A stretch of 64,000 bases of DNA from Sanguinoderma infundibulare. Lineage: Eukaryota > Basidiomycota > Agaricomycetes > Polyporales > Polyporaceae. The DNA is taken from NCBI GenBank assembly GCA_032821775.1, contig JAVLRN010000003.1, positions 2,232,001-2,296,000 on the forward strand, written 5' to 3'. Shown here one piece after another: positions 11,593-24,414 of this stretch. Position numbers and translations under genes: made by a program. Position 1 is the first letter of the stretch; each line of letters opens with the position of its first letter. The notes under the pieces are model-generated. The model saw only the letters and a list, made by a program, of their open reading frames with translations, searched no databases and was not told the origin of the DNA.

Positions 11593-13987
11593 TTACCGAG
11601 TCTGAAGATCGTCGATTGGCGGTACCACCATCTCTTCAGCAAACCGAAGAGAACCGGTAGACGACTTGCGTTTTCTACCGTGCGAGGGCTCCTCGACGGG
11701 GGCTGGGGCCAAGTTGCTGTCCGACGCCGACGTGGAAGGGACCTTGGTAGACGTCGAGGCCTCGCAAAGGCCCTCGGGAGCTTCCACGACGATGAGCGAA
11801 TCCGAGCCAGCGCGCTTCGCTTTGTGGGCTTTGCACTCCATCTCAAGTGCGAGACGGAGACGGTCCTCGACCTGCTGCGTCCGTCGGGTTTTGCGACTGC
11901 CCAAGTAAATGAATACGCCTGCGAGGATGCCGGCGATCTGTGTGTCTCGGTGTCAGCGATGGGCGAGTCCGACAAAAGAGGGGCGAGTCCCATCGGATGG
12001 TACGCACGAATGCCGCCGGGAGAGAGGTCGCTGTCGTCCACGCTGGTCGTTGAAAACTAGCGCGTCGATCCCAGTCAGCTAGTGAGACATATAGTGTTAG
12101 GCTCGCTAGGCTTACCGATCGAGACCCCACATTGTGCCACTTAGGAGGCACTGAAAGACAGAGTTTAGGTCGTTGCAGATGATTATCCACACCGCCAGCC
12201 TGTCAGTACCGTCAGCGGGTACTCTGCCAGGCGGAATATGGAAGGAGGATTTACGTGATGGGAAAGGCCTACGGAGAGGAGAGCGGAGTCGGTATCATCA
12301 TCTAGACAATGAACTAGCATGTACTCACTCGATGTGTTTGCGTGCCGTGTGGTCGATACCATGTCTGAGACTTCATGAACTGATGCTGTTCTACGCCTCG
12401 GTTGTCAAAAGGAGGAAGAAGGTGGGAATGGGCTAGGACACGCACGGTAGCGCAAGTCGATCTGCTCCTTCTCTGTCAACACGTGCACGTAATTCCTGTC
12501 GTAGACAGGATCCGGAAGGTCGTCCGGATCGTACAGTTCGAGTAGCCCGGCTCTCCTCCGTACTCGAGCGATCTTGCGCTTGTAACGCCAGATCTTGGAT
12601 ACACCTGATGAAAGATGTTGACATGCGAGTACTGAAGTGGTACAGAGCACATACGGTACGAGTCCATGAGCCGGAAAGGAATGAATCCAATACTCGTAAG
12701 GGTGAAAAGACCTGAAAGGAATATAAGCCGCCAAGCCCAACAAGGATCGAACGGAGAGTGCGTACCCGTTTCAATTTGCTGCGAGAGCTCGACCCAATAG
12801 CCTTGTTGAATCGGGTTGTGCAAATCGATGATCGGTATGAGGAAGACGACAATCGCAGTTCCCCAGAATACTACGCGGTGTCTGTCGGTCAAGGCCACAA
12901 ATATAAGCGTCGAAGTTACGACTTACCAACAAGGAAGCCGTAGATGGCTGTAGCGATCTTTAAGGAATATAAACATAACCTCGTAAACCAAGACACGAGG
13001 GAACTTACCCCGAGCGCTATGAAGGCTGGGTCAACGCGACCCGACGATGTAGGCGACAGACATGACTTACGAGTCTTCAAGAAGGACCATACGCCCGCCA
13101 TCATCCTCCGGAACTTCTGGCGTTTGGTCAGCACGTCTTGAACATGCTGGTCCAGAGCATCTTCAGAGACGTCTTTCTGTGGGGTATCCAAGCCCTTCTC
13201 CACGTCCCCTGGTTTCTTGAGCTGACTCTGGCGCGGTAAATCGACAACCGGCACCCTCGAGTAGAACGACAACGGAGGTCTGGAGACGGAGCAGACGGGG
13301 TGAGAACCGAATACTCAAGCTAAGAGTTTGCGCAGCGCACACTACAATGGCGTTCGCTGCGTTCGTCAGGGTACACACGGTCGAGATTTGCGGATCTGGC
13401 AGAGCTGCGCGTCAGCTCGTCGTGGTTATTCAACGAATAGGCAACGTACCTATCACGTCTAGATGTTCTACAACTTCATCGCAGTGATGTTCGTCCACCG
13501 AGTCCGGCCTGTCGAAGTCCTCCCCTTCAAGTTCTAGAAGAGCGCGGTTGACTTGACTGCCGTCCACGCCGCCATGACCACCAGTGTTCGGAACGCGAAG
13601 CTCGACCTGCTCTCCTTCCGCTAGATATGTATCCTGATGGCGCCGCAGAAGATTGCGGGGATTTCGGTGGGTTTCGCCTCCGCTGCTTTGCACGAAATAG
13701 GAAGGGCCTGCCTCCGGGGTAGACGACACGGACGGTAGATGGCGTCTCGACAGGATATGGTTGGAAACCTTGCTGGGTGCCCGTGGCCTGCTCGGCGGCT
13801 TGGCCTTCGCCTTCGTGCTCGCGCTAGACCATGCACGCGTCACAGGCGGGCGAAGTGTCGCAGCCATCTCGAACTCCTGCGCATTACTGGCGTGAGGAGC
13901 GGCGGACAGCGAGTGGGACCGCGGTCGACCGTCATTGGAAGTGTCATCGAGGTTGCGGTAGCCTTTCTTCACGCGAACAGAGGGCAT
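11593..13987 (-). CDS. DUF2985 integral membrane protein, 13 exons with two microexons
   Basis: This is a fungal membrane protein of unknown function. Exons 5' to 3': 13987-13450, 13404-13341, 13279-13071, 13025-13009 (17 nt), 12957-12927, 12870-12766, 12711-12655, 12604-12446, 12390-12329, 12268-12255 (14 nt), 12199-12116, 12056-12008, 11937-11593 (577 aa). After a disordered N-terminal 200 residues comes VCTLTNAANAIVV. The membrane region starts at TPFIALG, IATAIYGFLV and FWGTAIVVFLIP, followed by YWVELSQQI and FTLTSIGFIPFRLMDSYR. The conserved C-terminal core is FMKSQTWYRPHGTQTHR, AFPIT, NSVFQCLLSGTMWGLDRF, RPAWTTA and AFIAGILAGVFIYLGS. The last 90 residues are basic and disordered. Phase closes through all 13 exons. 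The ATG at 13987 is the first in frame after a stop. Confidence 0.75.
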
Positions 13988-14332
13988 CAGCGGCAGCTGG
14001 CCAGGGTGGGGGTTGTGGAGGAAGAGAATGGGCAAGTTCGCGAACAGGGGCCATGGAGTGGATGAATTGGAGGGCAGAAGGACATGCCAAGCCTATGATC
14101 TCATCCAGTCTTGGCTGACGCCCAACGTAACCCCGAGGATTCCGAATTGACAACCCGTGCTCCGCGGACCCGCTTCTGATGACCGAGCCGTAGATGACTG
14201 AACATTGAACATTGAAAATGAACTGGAATTGAAAGAGATGGAAGCGAATGACGACAATAATTTACACAGAGCGATTATGTAGCAATCCAATAGATCAGTA
14301 TCATACATCCTAGCACTGAGTTCCGTATAATG
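13988..14332. other. Intergenic: DUF2985 upstream region and FMP27 3' flank
   Basis: No supported gene. A frame reaching the stop at 14310 belongs to unspliced FMP27 sequence (see rejected items). Confidence 0.5.
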
Positions 14333-17300
14333 TTATTGCTGACTGTCCGTTGAATCCACAGTGATTTCTGTCTGCGACGACGATACGCTCTGTACACGAG
14401 AAGGTTGGGTCAGGACGAGCCAAAGAATCCCGGGCATGCGAAGGACGTACGCTTGAGATGCTACCGCCAGCTTCGAGAGTATCGGTGCTGTCGTTCCCAT
14501 GACGGTGTTTCCTCCGGAACAGACTCAACGCCCGTTTGCGCACTCCATCACGCTTTGGATGAATCGTCGCATCGTGCAGCGAGTCGGGTTCGCTGGCGAG
14601 GAACGAGGGATCCGTAAGGATTGCCTCTGAGTCGTCTCTTGATTTTCGAAGTGCATCCACAGATCGACGGCCGACATCGCCAGGAAGAGTGGGCCGATTG
14701 GCTTTGAGCAGTTTAGGCGTGCTGGGGCGGGAGGCTCGGTCGTGGTGATGAGTGTCCTTCTTGGATGCGATCCACTTTGTCTTGGTGATCAGTTCGCGTG
14801 CGACGGGCAACACTGGGACTAATGGCTGCTGGAAGGCCACCTTGACCCAACCGCGCCAGTTGCGACCCGACGGGATGAATTGGTCTACCAGTTCCTCGAA
14901 CTGATCCATCAATCAGCAATGCAATCGCCGAAGGAGACTGAAGGTATCTTACACTCCAAGTCTGATTGCGATATTCAAGATCGCGCGTCCGTATCCGAGC
15001 ATCGCGGCACAAAAACGAGTCCTCCTTGGCAATGCTCAACAGAAGATGCAAACTGTATGTAATTTTCAGTCGAATGCGAACGCTCCATCGCGCTCTGACC
15101 GTACGCACCTCGCCACCTTAACCCTGACGAACGTCTTCTGCGACGCCCGTGTCTTCATCTCCAGTGCGTCGTCTGTCTGCCGGCTTCGTGGCTGGTCCTT
15201 CGACTGTTGCGCCGACCGTGTCCCCAGCGACGTCGCCTTCGTCGTCCCCAATGTGTCCGTCGACTTCACCCTCAGGTTGAGATTGCCACTCGAGTTCATC
15301 CGCTGTACCTTTGGCACCGGCAGCGAGTCCTGGCGTTCCTTCCGCAAGTCCGTGAACGACCGCGATGTGCCCAACCTCCGAAGGGGCGGCGGGGGCGCGA
15401 GCCTGTTCATGTCCAGCGACTTCCGGGCATGGGGAATGTCGCACGAAGTGTGTCGCGGGATGTCCGTGTATGTGACCGCAGGCAGGTCGTCGGACTTCTG
15501 GTCGTGCCCGTTGTCAACAAGGTGCTCAGGAATCGCAAACGATTCGATCTCCGTCGGGCTCTGGGAGCGGTGGCGGCGTGCAGGCCAGACGTAGCACATG
15601 AGCTTACGCCCAACGCGGGTGTCGATCTGGAGACGCATGGGATGGAAGGAAAGTTCGAACTCCTCGTAGATCGTGATACCGCCGACAGGGGGAAGAACGG
15701 TCCAGTGAGCCAGCAGGAACAGTTTGCGCTAAAACGATCAAATTCAATATTGCATCTTGCGGTAGGAATCACTTTACATACCTTCGCAAGGGGATGAGCA
15801 GATGGGTCGTCGTGCTTCGAAAGTATTTCCGTCCATTCGGCGTCCGCAGCACCATCGAATGCTTGCAAGTCACCCACAGCCAGGTTGTTCACAGTCGAAC
15901 TGTCATGCCTGCTGAGCCAGTAGAAATCCGTGACTCGGACTGCGACCTTGGCCAGGAGCTGGTCATGTTGATCCAGCATCCTCCACGACACCTCCTCGGA
16001 GGATGCATGAAGCAGCAACGCAGACTTCTGGTCAGACTCGCTGCTCGCCTTGTCCTGTGCGAGCTTGATGGCGTCGAAGATCAGGTTCAGTTCCTCGACC
16101 AGCAACAGAATATGCGCGTCGATCTTGAGCAGCTCGACGCGGCCGGGGTTGCCGAGCCCGCGCAGCTTCTGCTCAGCTTCGTTCTTCGTCTCCAGGGCTA
16201 GACGGAGCCTGTCTTGCATGCCCGCCACAACATCGGCCGCAGACGCGAAGTTGGTAAAGTCGTAGCTGAACAAGAGACTTTCAAGCTTCTCTGCGCGTGA
16301 CTTGTGGGCGGCATCCGTGAACAGGACAAGTTTGGTGACAATATTCGAGATAGCCTGGAAATGACGGTCGTTCGCTGACACCGTGAAGCGAGGGACATCC
16401 ACTCGAATGAGATCCTGTTAAAACAACTACATGAGCTATAAGTTGACAGTACATGGCGTGACAACACATACAGTCTGGTTCTGCAAGTGGGCGTGTCTGT
16501 GCTCGGCCGACTTCGAGACGGCCGTGCGTTCATTCCGCAACCGCAGGCGGTTGAACTTGTCGTACTGGAATGTAGCATCCGTCTGAGGAACAAGACGGTC
16601 GAAGTCGCTGTTGTCTGCCCGCAGGTCGATCAAAACTTCAAGCGGGACATAGTCCTTGCCCAAGGTATTGGTTGCTGAAGGAGAGAACGTCTGCAACCCT
16701 GTCAGCCATGCAAAGTTCCTGAGAGGGAAAAGAAGGCCATCAGTCTCCCTGAACATTGGAGATGTGAGATATCCTACCTGCTCATTACTTTGCCGCTAAC
16801 GGGATCGTTGACGTTGGCGTCGTCCATGATAGAGAACGACTTGAGCTTTCCCTGAACGGCAGCAAGAACGCAGACGGACTCTTGATCATCGTCGCTCCGC
16901 AGCACGATTTGCGGCTTCAGCAACAAGCAGAAGTGCCCTTTCCTGACTGACACGCCTTCGGCCCAACCGTATAGAGGATCGACTGAAGAGGAGAGCCTGG
17001 ACACAGTTTGCGGCGCGAACTCCACCGGCGTGGAGCTGGACTCGCCTGTCAAAAAGGTCTTGAGTTTTGCTGCCGCCGCATGAGCGCTCGCTGCAGGCCC
17101 TGCAGGCTTCTCTGGTTCCTGCTGGAAGGCTGCAAGGGTGGCTTGCGCTTGGTCCCGAATGAACTTCACCGCCCTGAGTCAGGTAATCAGCGTCGTCCAA
17201 GGAGAGATTATACAAGATCGGTCCTGACCGCTGGGCCAAGTGGTACTCGAATCCTCTCCGTGACCGAGAGCAGTAGTAGTATTGCATCAAGATCTTGGGA

Positions 17301-20300
17301 TACGTCAGACTCGCTCAGCCTCGCTCAGACTCGCACCAATGAAACACTCACGTCTCGAATCGGGTTGTCCATGATGACATGGGGGTTATGCACCTGATAC
17401 ACGTTGTCGAACCCAGACCACTCCTGTGGTGAGACCAAATCCGCTGGCATGTAGTAGCTCGAATTGCGATTGCGAGCTGCCGAGGCTTGAGATGCCTTAT
17501 CGATGTTGTGAAGCTGTAACTTGTAGCTCTCCAACAGCGAAATCATCCTCGAGAGATCTTGCGAGACGCGCTTCCGCTTCTATAACGAGTGCGTAAGTAG
17601 TGTACATGGAATGTAGAGGGCAGGGAAAGACCTACCGCCTCGCAGGTTGCCGGACAGTGACTGTCGTGCGAATGCACGCTAGCAGCATCATCCACTTCTT
17701 CAGCCTCTTCACGACCCTTCTCATGCAATCGACTGATACGCTCTGAGACCAAATCTATCTGCACCTGCGAGACAGCTGGAAGCGATTGAGACGATAAGTG
17801 ATGTTCGTACAACCATACCACTTACAAGGCTCCTTCCCGATGAAGCACACATGCGTATCTTCGGCACCGAACTTGCTTCGAGACGCGGGCTTGTCGTTGC
17901 GGTCGGCATCCTCGGCATCGTCTTGCTTGAAGTACGTGAATCGGGGGCACGAGACAGTGGGAAGGAGGTGGATGTCAGGCACAGTCGCGGCTTCCCCCTC
18001 CGTATCGCCGAAGGCGAAGTCGTCCAAATCAACCCAACTTGAATGTAGAGGGATGGTGGGTAGCTCATTTCGTACTCGGTAGTTGCTGACACAAGGTGAG
18101 TATTCGACAGAAGTGCATTGCTTCAGGGGTTCGGAGAAGACGCCAAGCATGGCGCGCAAATCAAGACCTTTTAGGACGACCTCGACGGCATAGAACGGCT
18201 TGTGGTGGACAGTCTTCGTGCCTCCCTCTGTTGCCTCCGTGTTCTCGGTGTCTCGTTGATGCATATCGGCGTGGAAGTCGTTGATCAGAGCCTTCACTCC
18301 AACGTAAGGAGTTACCCCATCGGCCCAAGCATCCTGAGAATCGTCCACGTAGACATGCGAGATGTACAGCTGAGGGACCGCGATCAGGTACTTGATAGTC
18401 GCCAGGTGTTGACCAAACTTCGGTGAAATCGGCCGCTTCCGAGGGTAGAGGTCTCCCTGACGCGTCGGAAGTGAAAGGGCCCCGTTGAACAGATCCCACC
18501 AGGACCAGAAATGTTCGAAAACGGTTGGGGAAAGGTGCAAGTTGCTTGGCTGGATGTGCGATGTCTTGCGCAAGCCTGAAGTCAAGGAGATCGACATATG
18601 GATGAAGTCGGAACGGAACCCGTTGTACGAATCCTCGGATGACTATAACGCCGTTCAGTCCGTCGTCATGTTTCATGCCCAACGGACACATACCTTGAGC
18701 TCGGGGACGCGGTCTTTCCACCCAAGTTTGACCTGATAATGAGGCTTGAAGTCGAAGTGACGGCACTTGCGGTCAAACGGCCGCCCGGTACAATCATGAC
18801 ATTCCGGTCCACAACTCCGCTCAAGGGCAAAGCCGACACCGAAGCAAGTGCCTGACCGCAACTTTGCGCATATGATCCGCGCTCGTCTCGCTGCACCTCC
18901 TTTGGCACTTGGTTTGTTCGCCTCGTCGCCATACGTATCCTCGATGCTGGAAAGAGCTGAGATATGATATGCTACAAGGAAGCGTGCAAGACGCACTTTG
19001 GAATGATGACGAGCATGGAATCGCTGACGACCTGAATGAGCTCCGACGCGTCGTTCGGCTGCCCGATGAGTAACTGCGGGTTGCCCGTCCAGCAAAGAGC
19101 AAATCCAGCTCCATGACCATCCAACTTGTACGGATCACGGGAGCCTTACGGGAGTGTTCTGTCAACAATGTGCGCGACGACGGAGGATAACATGCATACC
19201 CTTCATGTGGAAGTGGACTTCGCCTCGGAACAGGACCTTCGTTCGCCAATGGAAGATCAACCTCAGCTACAGGAGACAGAGACCATTAGATTCATACCCG
19301 ACTCGATTGCTATCCTACGTACCTTATCCCAGAAGCCGATCGCGGGCGAGCTATCCCGAGGCGCATGCGACAACGTGTCGATCACCCTCATGAGGTCCTG
19401 GGTCGCAGGTTGGTAACTGACACCCCACGAGAAGTCGGTGATACCATCGGTCATCACACGAATCGTCGGCCGCGCGTAAGTCTTGACAGGCATGATCGTC
19501 TTCGGGATCCTGACAGAGATCGGCGCCGCGCCGTGCATACCGCTATGCGCCTTGACGATCTCGCACGGGATCCACTCGACTGAGGCCTTCGTGCCCATCT
19601 CCTCCGCGATGACGAGGTCCGTATCGAAATCCAGTGCCGGGATACCATTTTTGCGGTGAGGAGGTATGTGGAGCAGCGGAAGGGGGTACGAGCGGAACGC
19701 GAGGCGCAAAGAGGAGACGGTGAAGTGGATGTGCATGGGAACGAGGATGGAGAATTCGGTGTCGCGGGGCAAACCATCACCAGTTTCGTAGAGATAGTCG
19801 GGGATAGCGCTGGAGGGGAAGGAGGGCGGGGTGATAGCTAGCGAGAGCTGGTTGAATGTCAGACGAACGAGAGGCGGGATAGGGAGTACGCTGTTGATGG
19901 AGACCATGTCGCCATCTACGGCGGTCGGCATGCGGAGTGAGCCCATGGGGTTCTGCCAGTGCGCCTCTTCGCGTTCGGTCTGTGTGGAGAATGCCTGATC
20001 CAACGCCGTTTTCCAAGCAACGCCATGGATCTGGTTGAGCCGAGTTCGCGCATCCGAGATGGAGACGGTATGTTTCGACGAGAATTGGAAATCGGATTCG
20101 TTGCGTAACGCAGTCGATGACGAAGGCTTGGGTGAAACGATCGTCTCCACCTTTGCCTTGAAAGCGTCCTCGCGTTCTCCTCGAAGCTTGGCCGCGTCGA
20201 ATCCGGACTTCCAGATGAGGCCCAGCCTGGTCTCGTGTTCGTCATCAGCTGCTTCCACAATGAGTCGCCCGAGCTCGATATGGATATCCGGGAGATGCTT

Positions 20301-23300
20301 TGCGCCCTCTGAAGGCGGTGGTGGAGGGTCCTCGTATTTGCCAGCGTGAACCATGCGCACAAGATGCCTGATACCCTTGAAGGTGAGGATCATGTCGAGG
20401 ATCAGGTCCGCCAGAACGAAATCGAACGGTATACGTAATCGACCACTGTCCCCTTTGGCTTTGATAGAGAGGGGCTTGACAACGGGATCGAGCTCAACAC
20501 TCCAGCGTGGCAGTCTAACCAGCTCCTCCCATTCCTCCTTCTCCTCGCCATCGCAACAGATAGGCACGCTGACACCAGCGAGGATGTGATCCCATTCTAC
20601 GCTGATTTTGCGCTCAGGGGAGATGCCACAGGTCAGCGACGAGAGCCGCAGGAACATCTTGCTCGACAGAGGGAAGCGCCAGAGCAATTGCAGTTGCTGA
20701 AGTCGACACTGTAGGTGCACACGGAGCGTCGAGGGTGCATCAGAGGTCGTAGCTGCTCGCTGTGGGCGTGAAGGAATGAGAGCTTGGATAGTGTGAACAG
20801 CCAGAAGAGCGTTGTAAACCTGGCAGAAATCGATCTTTGTTCGGACGCCTGGGATGGTTACCTCGACATTGCAGTCATCCATAGAGTTCGCGAGGGGGAC
20901 GCCATTGGGCCGCTGACCTATTAGCACAGCGTGTATGTCGCAGTTGCTAATGTGCAGGAACTCCAGCGAGCGGTGGTGGACGCTCTGATCATCGAGTCCA
21001 TAAGGATCATCAGCTGCGAAGGGCGTGGCGAACGCATCGCGCACGACAATGTCCCAGAAGGACACCTGGATCAAAGCGCGGGTTGTGTCGAGGCATGTGG
21101 GATTGCTGTGCTCGTCAATGACGTGCAGGACTTGCTCCTTGGGTAGCAAGAGCTCTCTGCGCTTGTGGCTGCGAGAGACGACGGGCGACATTCTCGAGCA
21201 GTGGTGCTTCTCGAGGGCGCTGTAGGTGACGGAGATGCCCGTGCGACACGCGATTCCGCGCGAGATGTTCAAGGTGTCGTCCGGAGCGAGGTCGGGAGAG
21301 GTGACGAACACGATGAAACGGCCGATCGCAAGAGAGGCATTGACGCCGAACGGCAGACGATCGAGTATCCGACGAGAAGGCTTTGGCGGTTTCGGTTTCG
21401 AACCCGAACTGCGAGCCAGGCGTGACAAGATGCAAGTGAGGCACTTGATGACTTCAGGTTGCCAGAGCTCGATAGAGATAGCATCCGTCGCAACCTGGCA
21501 TTGAGTGTACATGGACGCGATGTCCACCGACACGATCCCAGATGCTTCATCGACAAACTCGCCGAGACCGTGTCCCGACCCGCCGAGATGGATAGAGTCC
21601 ACTTGTACAAGGGTCTCGCTCGGGTAGGATGGTGCGGAGAAGTCCTCGGGGTGCACGCCTCGCATGTCGGCGTCGGGTCCGAACCATATCTTCGCGTACG
21701 ACGGATTCATCGTGAGACCGTAGCGGAACTCCATGTCAAGACCAGCGAAGTCTCGCTCGACGGTCCCGTAGCGATGATCTGGCCGAGCTGTGAAGTGGGA
21801 TTCCAACGAGGCAGCAATATCGTTCGTCCGGGCCTCCAAGACAAATGACGGCTGTTCGAACTGGCTCGTGGGCGAAATGAGACGCAAAGACACCATGCCA
21901 ATATGGACACCGAACGAAACACGGGGCATTGGGCTGAGTATCGGAGGCAGGAGAGGGTGCCCATGTACGGTCTTCTCGACGGAGGGCTCATTGTGCATAA
22001 GACGCTCCAGAATGTCCAAACGCTCGGTCATCTCCACTGTTGCCAAAGAGATGTTCGAGACCAGGAGATGGGCGTTTGGGTCGCCCGCAAGGAAAGCAGG
22101 TCCCGTAGTAACCCATGGTGAGGGCCACTGGGAGAGGAGCGAGTCCCATTTGAAGGTATCCAGGGTGACGATTCGGAGATGCTCCATGAGCTCACCGATG
22201 CCATTCCTGTCCAAAGTGAGCTGCTTGACCTCGAGAACGACGGAATACGTGTCCGCTACACATTCGTTGCTCTCCACAGGTTTCCCACCGAACCAGGCCT
22301 TATGGATACCGCAACGTCCAGGATTGCTGAGACCGGCGTGCAAAGTGACGTTCTGCAGCGTGCCGTATAGGACTGCGGCACTGATTCCAGTAGGAGCTTC
22401 TGGCTGCATACTCGCGGTTAACTGAGGGACCTTGATGTCCATGGACCTGATGTACGAGAGATATGTTGCACTCTTCTGTTTCGTGACGTGTTGTCAGCGA
22501 AATTCTGATTGCTCATATCGCTGTACTTACCGTGGGCTCACGTGCGCGGGTCTTCAAATCACGACTATGTTTTGTAGCCCACTTCCAACGCATGGAAGCC
22601 TAATTTATTTCGATTCAATTTCACTTGATCATCGAACGTTGTCCTAGTCGCTCACAGAAAGTGCACCCATAAAAGGGGACGAAGGCAAAGACGACCTCCA
22701 AGCTGCTGGGCTAAACGTTGACGTTTGGGGAGTCGGAGATGGAGGAGTAGATGCCACGCCATTCAGGTTGGTCTGTTGCAAGATCTCCTCCCTCAAAGCT
22801 GCCTCCTGGGCTTCGCGACGTTGCTTCATCGTCTTGAACAATCTGAGCAGAATGTCCAGCTGAACGTTGATCTTGCCGAGGTCAAGAGACATTTCCACGC
22901 TTCGCGGTTCGACGCCATGATGTGGGTTCAAGCGTCCGGACACAGAGAAGTGGACTGAAGGCATATCCAAGAAGTATTGTCCTCGGTGCGAACCTGCGCT
23001 CGCGTGAGTAAGCGTTCAACGGAGGCAATCTTCGGGACTCACCGGCGTACATCTCGCTACTCCTGTCTGCATGTCCAGAAATCGAGTTCACTTGAAGGGT
23101 CACAGACGCAGCGACCTGCGTCGCGCCCCACGCGCGGTCCCATGTCCTCCTAAAGCTCCCCTTCAGCCGCGCGTTCCAATCCGCGACGCTCGCGAACCTC
23201 CTATGTCCTTTCGGAATCTTCGCGCTATCCACGGAAACGACGCTCGGCAAGTACGCGAGCGAGACAGCGGACTGCAGCTTCGCCTGTCCCACGGATAGCC

Positions 23301-23898
23301 TGACACCGGAGATCGAGGAGTGGGAAACCGTTGCCTGGTCGAGCTCGAAGTCCAAGCCATTCGTCACCGCAGGCAGCGCGCGAATGGCAAGACGGAGTGC
23401 GGTGACGAAGAACGTCCGCACCGCGGGACGGCAATGAGGTTCCAGGGAGGTGTAGAGGGATGACAGCAGCGCCCAGACGATCTTCCAGAGACGGCGGGCG
23501 AGGAGCGACGGAGTCGGACGTGGTTTCCGCACCTTTGGCCTGAGGGCATTCGCGGCAGATTCTTCGTCTAGCTCGAGCGACAGGCCTTGCACTTGAAATG
23601 AGAAGCGAGTTGCGTACCCGGAGGACGGCCTGTGGTACGAAATGCCTATTCGCTCCACTCTCCACGTCCCACTGCCCGCCCGGAAGTATACGCCACGTAT
23701 CGAACGCAAACTAATGCTCCTGATGCGAAGACGGGGTGCGACGAGCCTCACGACTGCAGGGCCGATGTATGTGCGAAATAGGAGGGAGACGGTCAGGATA
23801 CGGACCGCCCATATGAGGAGTGTCGCCCAGAGCGAGAGGTCGCGCGAGCCCAAGAATACGGTATGGAGGAAGAAGTCTGTTCCAGCGTAGCTTGACAT
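14333..23898 (-). CDS. fmp27: FMP27 / SABRE / BLTP2 bridge-like lipid transfer protein, complete
   Basis: This very large tube-like protein (2878 aa) is predicted to carry glycerophospholipids between membranes at ER-plasma membrane contacts. Eighteen exons, 5' to 3': 23898-23043, 22993-22656, 22599-22531, 22475-19323, 19266-19200, 19144-18997, 18946-18694, 18642-17826, 17775-17636, 17579-17352, 17293-17229, 17173-16778, 16718-16472, 16414-15782, 15728-15109, 15052-14953, 14900-14451, 14389-14333. An N-terminal membrane anchor (ATLLIWAVRILTVSLLF) precedes RSIRGVYFRAG and WRVERIGISYHRP. The GFWDK signature (GFWDKLRLIFHWR) spans the exon 4/5 junction. Later blocks are FRSDFIHMSISL, EWSGFDNVYQVHNP, YYYCSRSRRGFEYH and the C-terminal NWRGWVKVAFQQPLVPVLP. 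Summed exon length is exactly 3n and no frame break is seen. Yeast Fmp27 is somewhat shorter. Confidence 0.93.
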
Positions 23899-24414
23899 GT
23901 GTTGCCGATGTATGGGGTGTTTGGCGCGGCCAGAGGAGTGAAGGGTTAGCCAGGAATGACGAGCACAAGACAGGAGATGAGTCGGTACTGTGTGGGGTGT
24001 ATGAAGGAGTGTGGGCGTTATTAGGCACGACGAAGGCGCATGTAGAGTGGTAGGAGAGTGTGTATGACGGCTGCAGGGGATGGCAGGCCACGTCGATGAG
24101 AACAGTGCATGAATTTGACCGGAACGCAAGAGGCAACGGCCACATCGCCCTCGCCGCGCGCACCCCGAGCGCATCGGAGTCGCGGCCACGTGGCCTCCCC
24201 CACTTATCCCGCGCCAGCGACGCGGCGCGGTGATAGACTCCGGACACTCCGGACTCGGACATGACGTCTAGTGCAGTCAAAGATCCGTGGTATTTGATCC
24301 ATTCATATTTACGTACCACAATCAAGCCGAGCCATTCTCACTAGCATTGCGTTAAATAAGGCGCTGAAGGTACAGGTCGAGAGCACACATATTCGAACGT
24401 GCCTATGACTCAGA
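23899..24414. other. Intergenic: FMP27 promoter and DPB2 3' flank
   Basis: No supported gene. An ATG-less extension of the fmp27 first exon stays open here, but the conserved protein starts at 23898. Confidence 0.5.

Noticed and set aside
14310..14450. FMP27 read-through to the stop at 14310
   Set aside because: A perfect GTACGT donor at 14450 and a CAG acceptor before 14389 give a natural Ser/Thr/Gln-rich tail; the read-through tail looks random.
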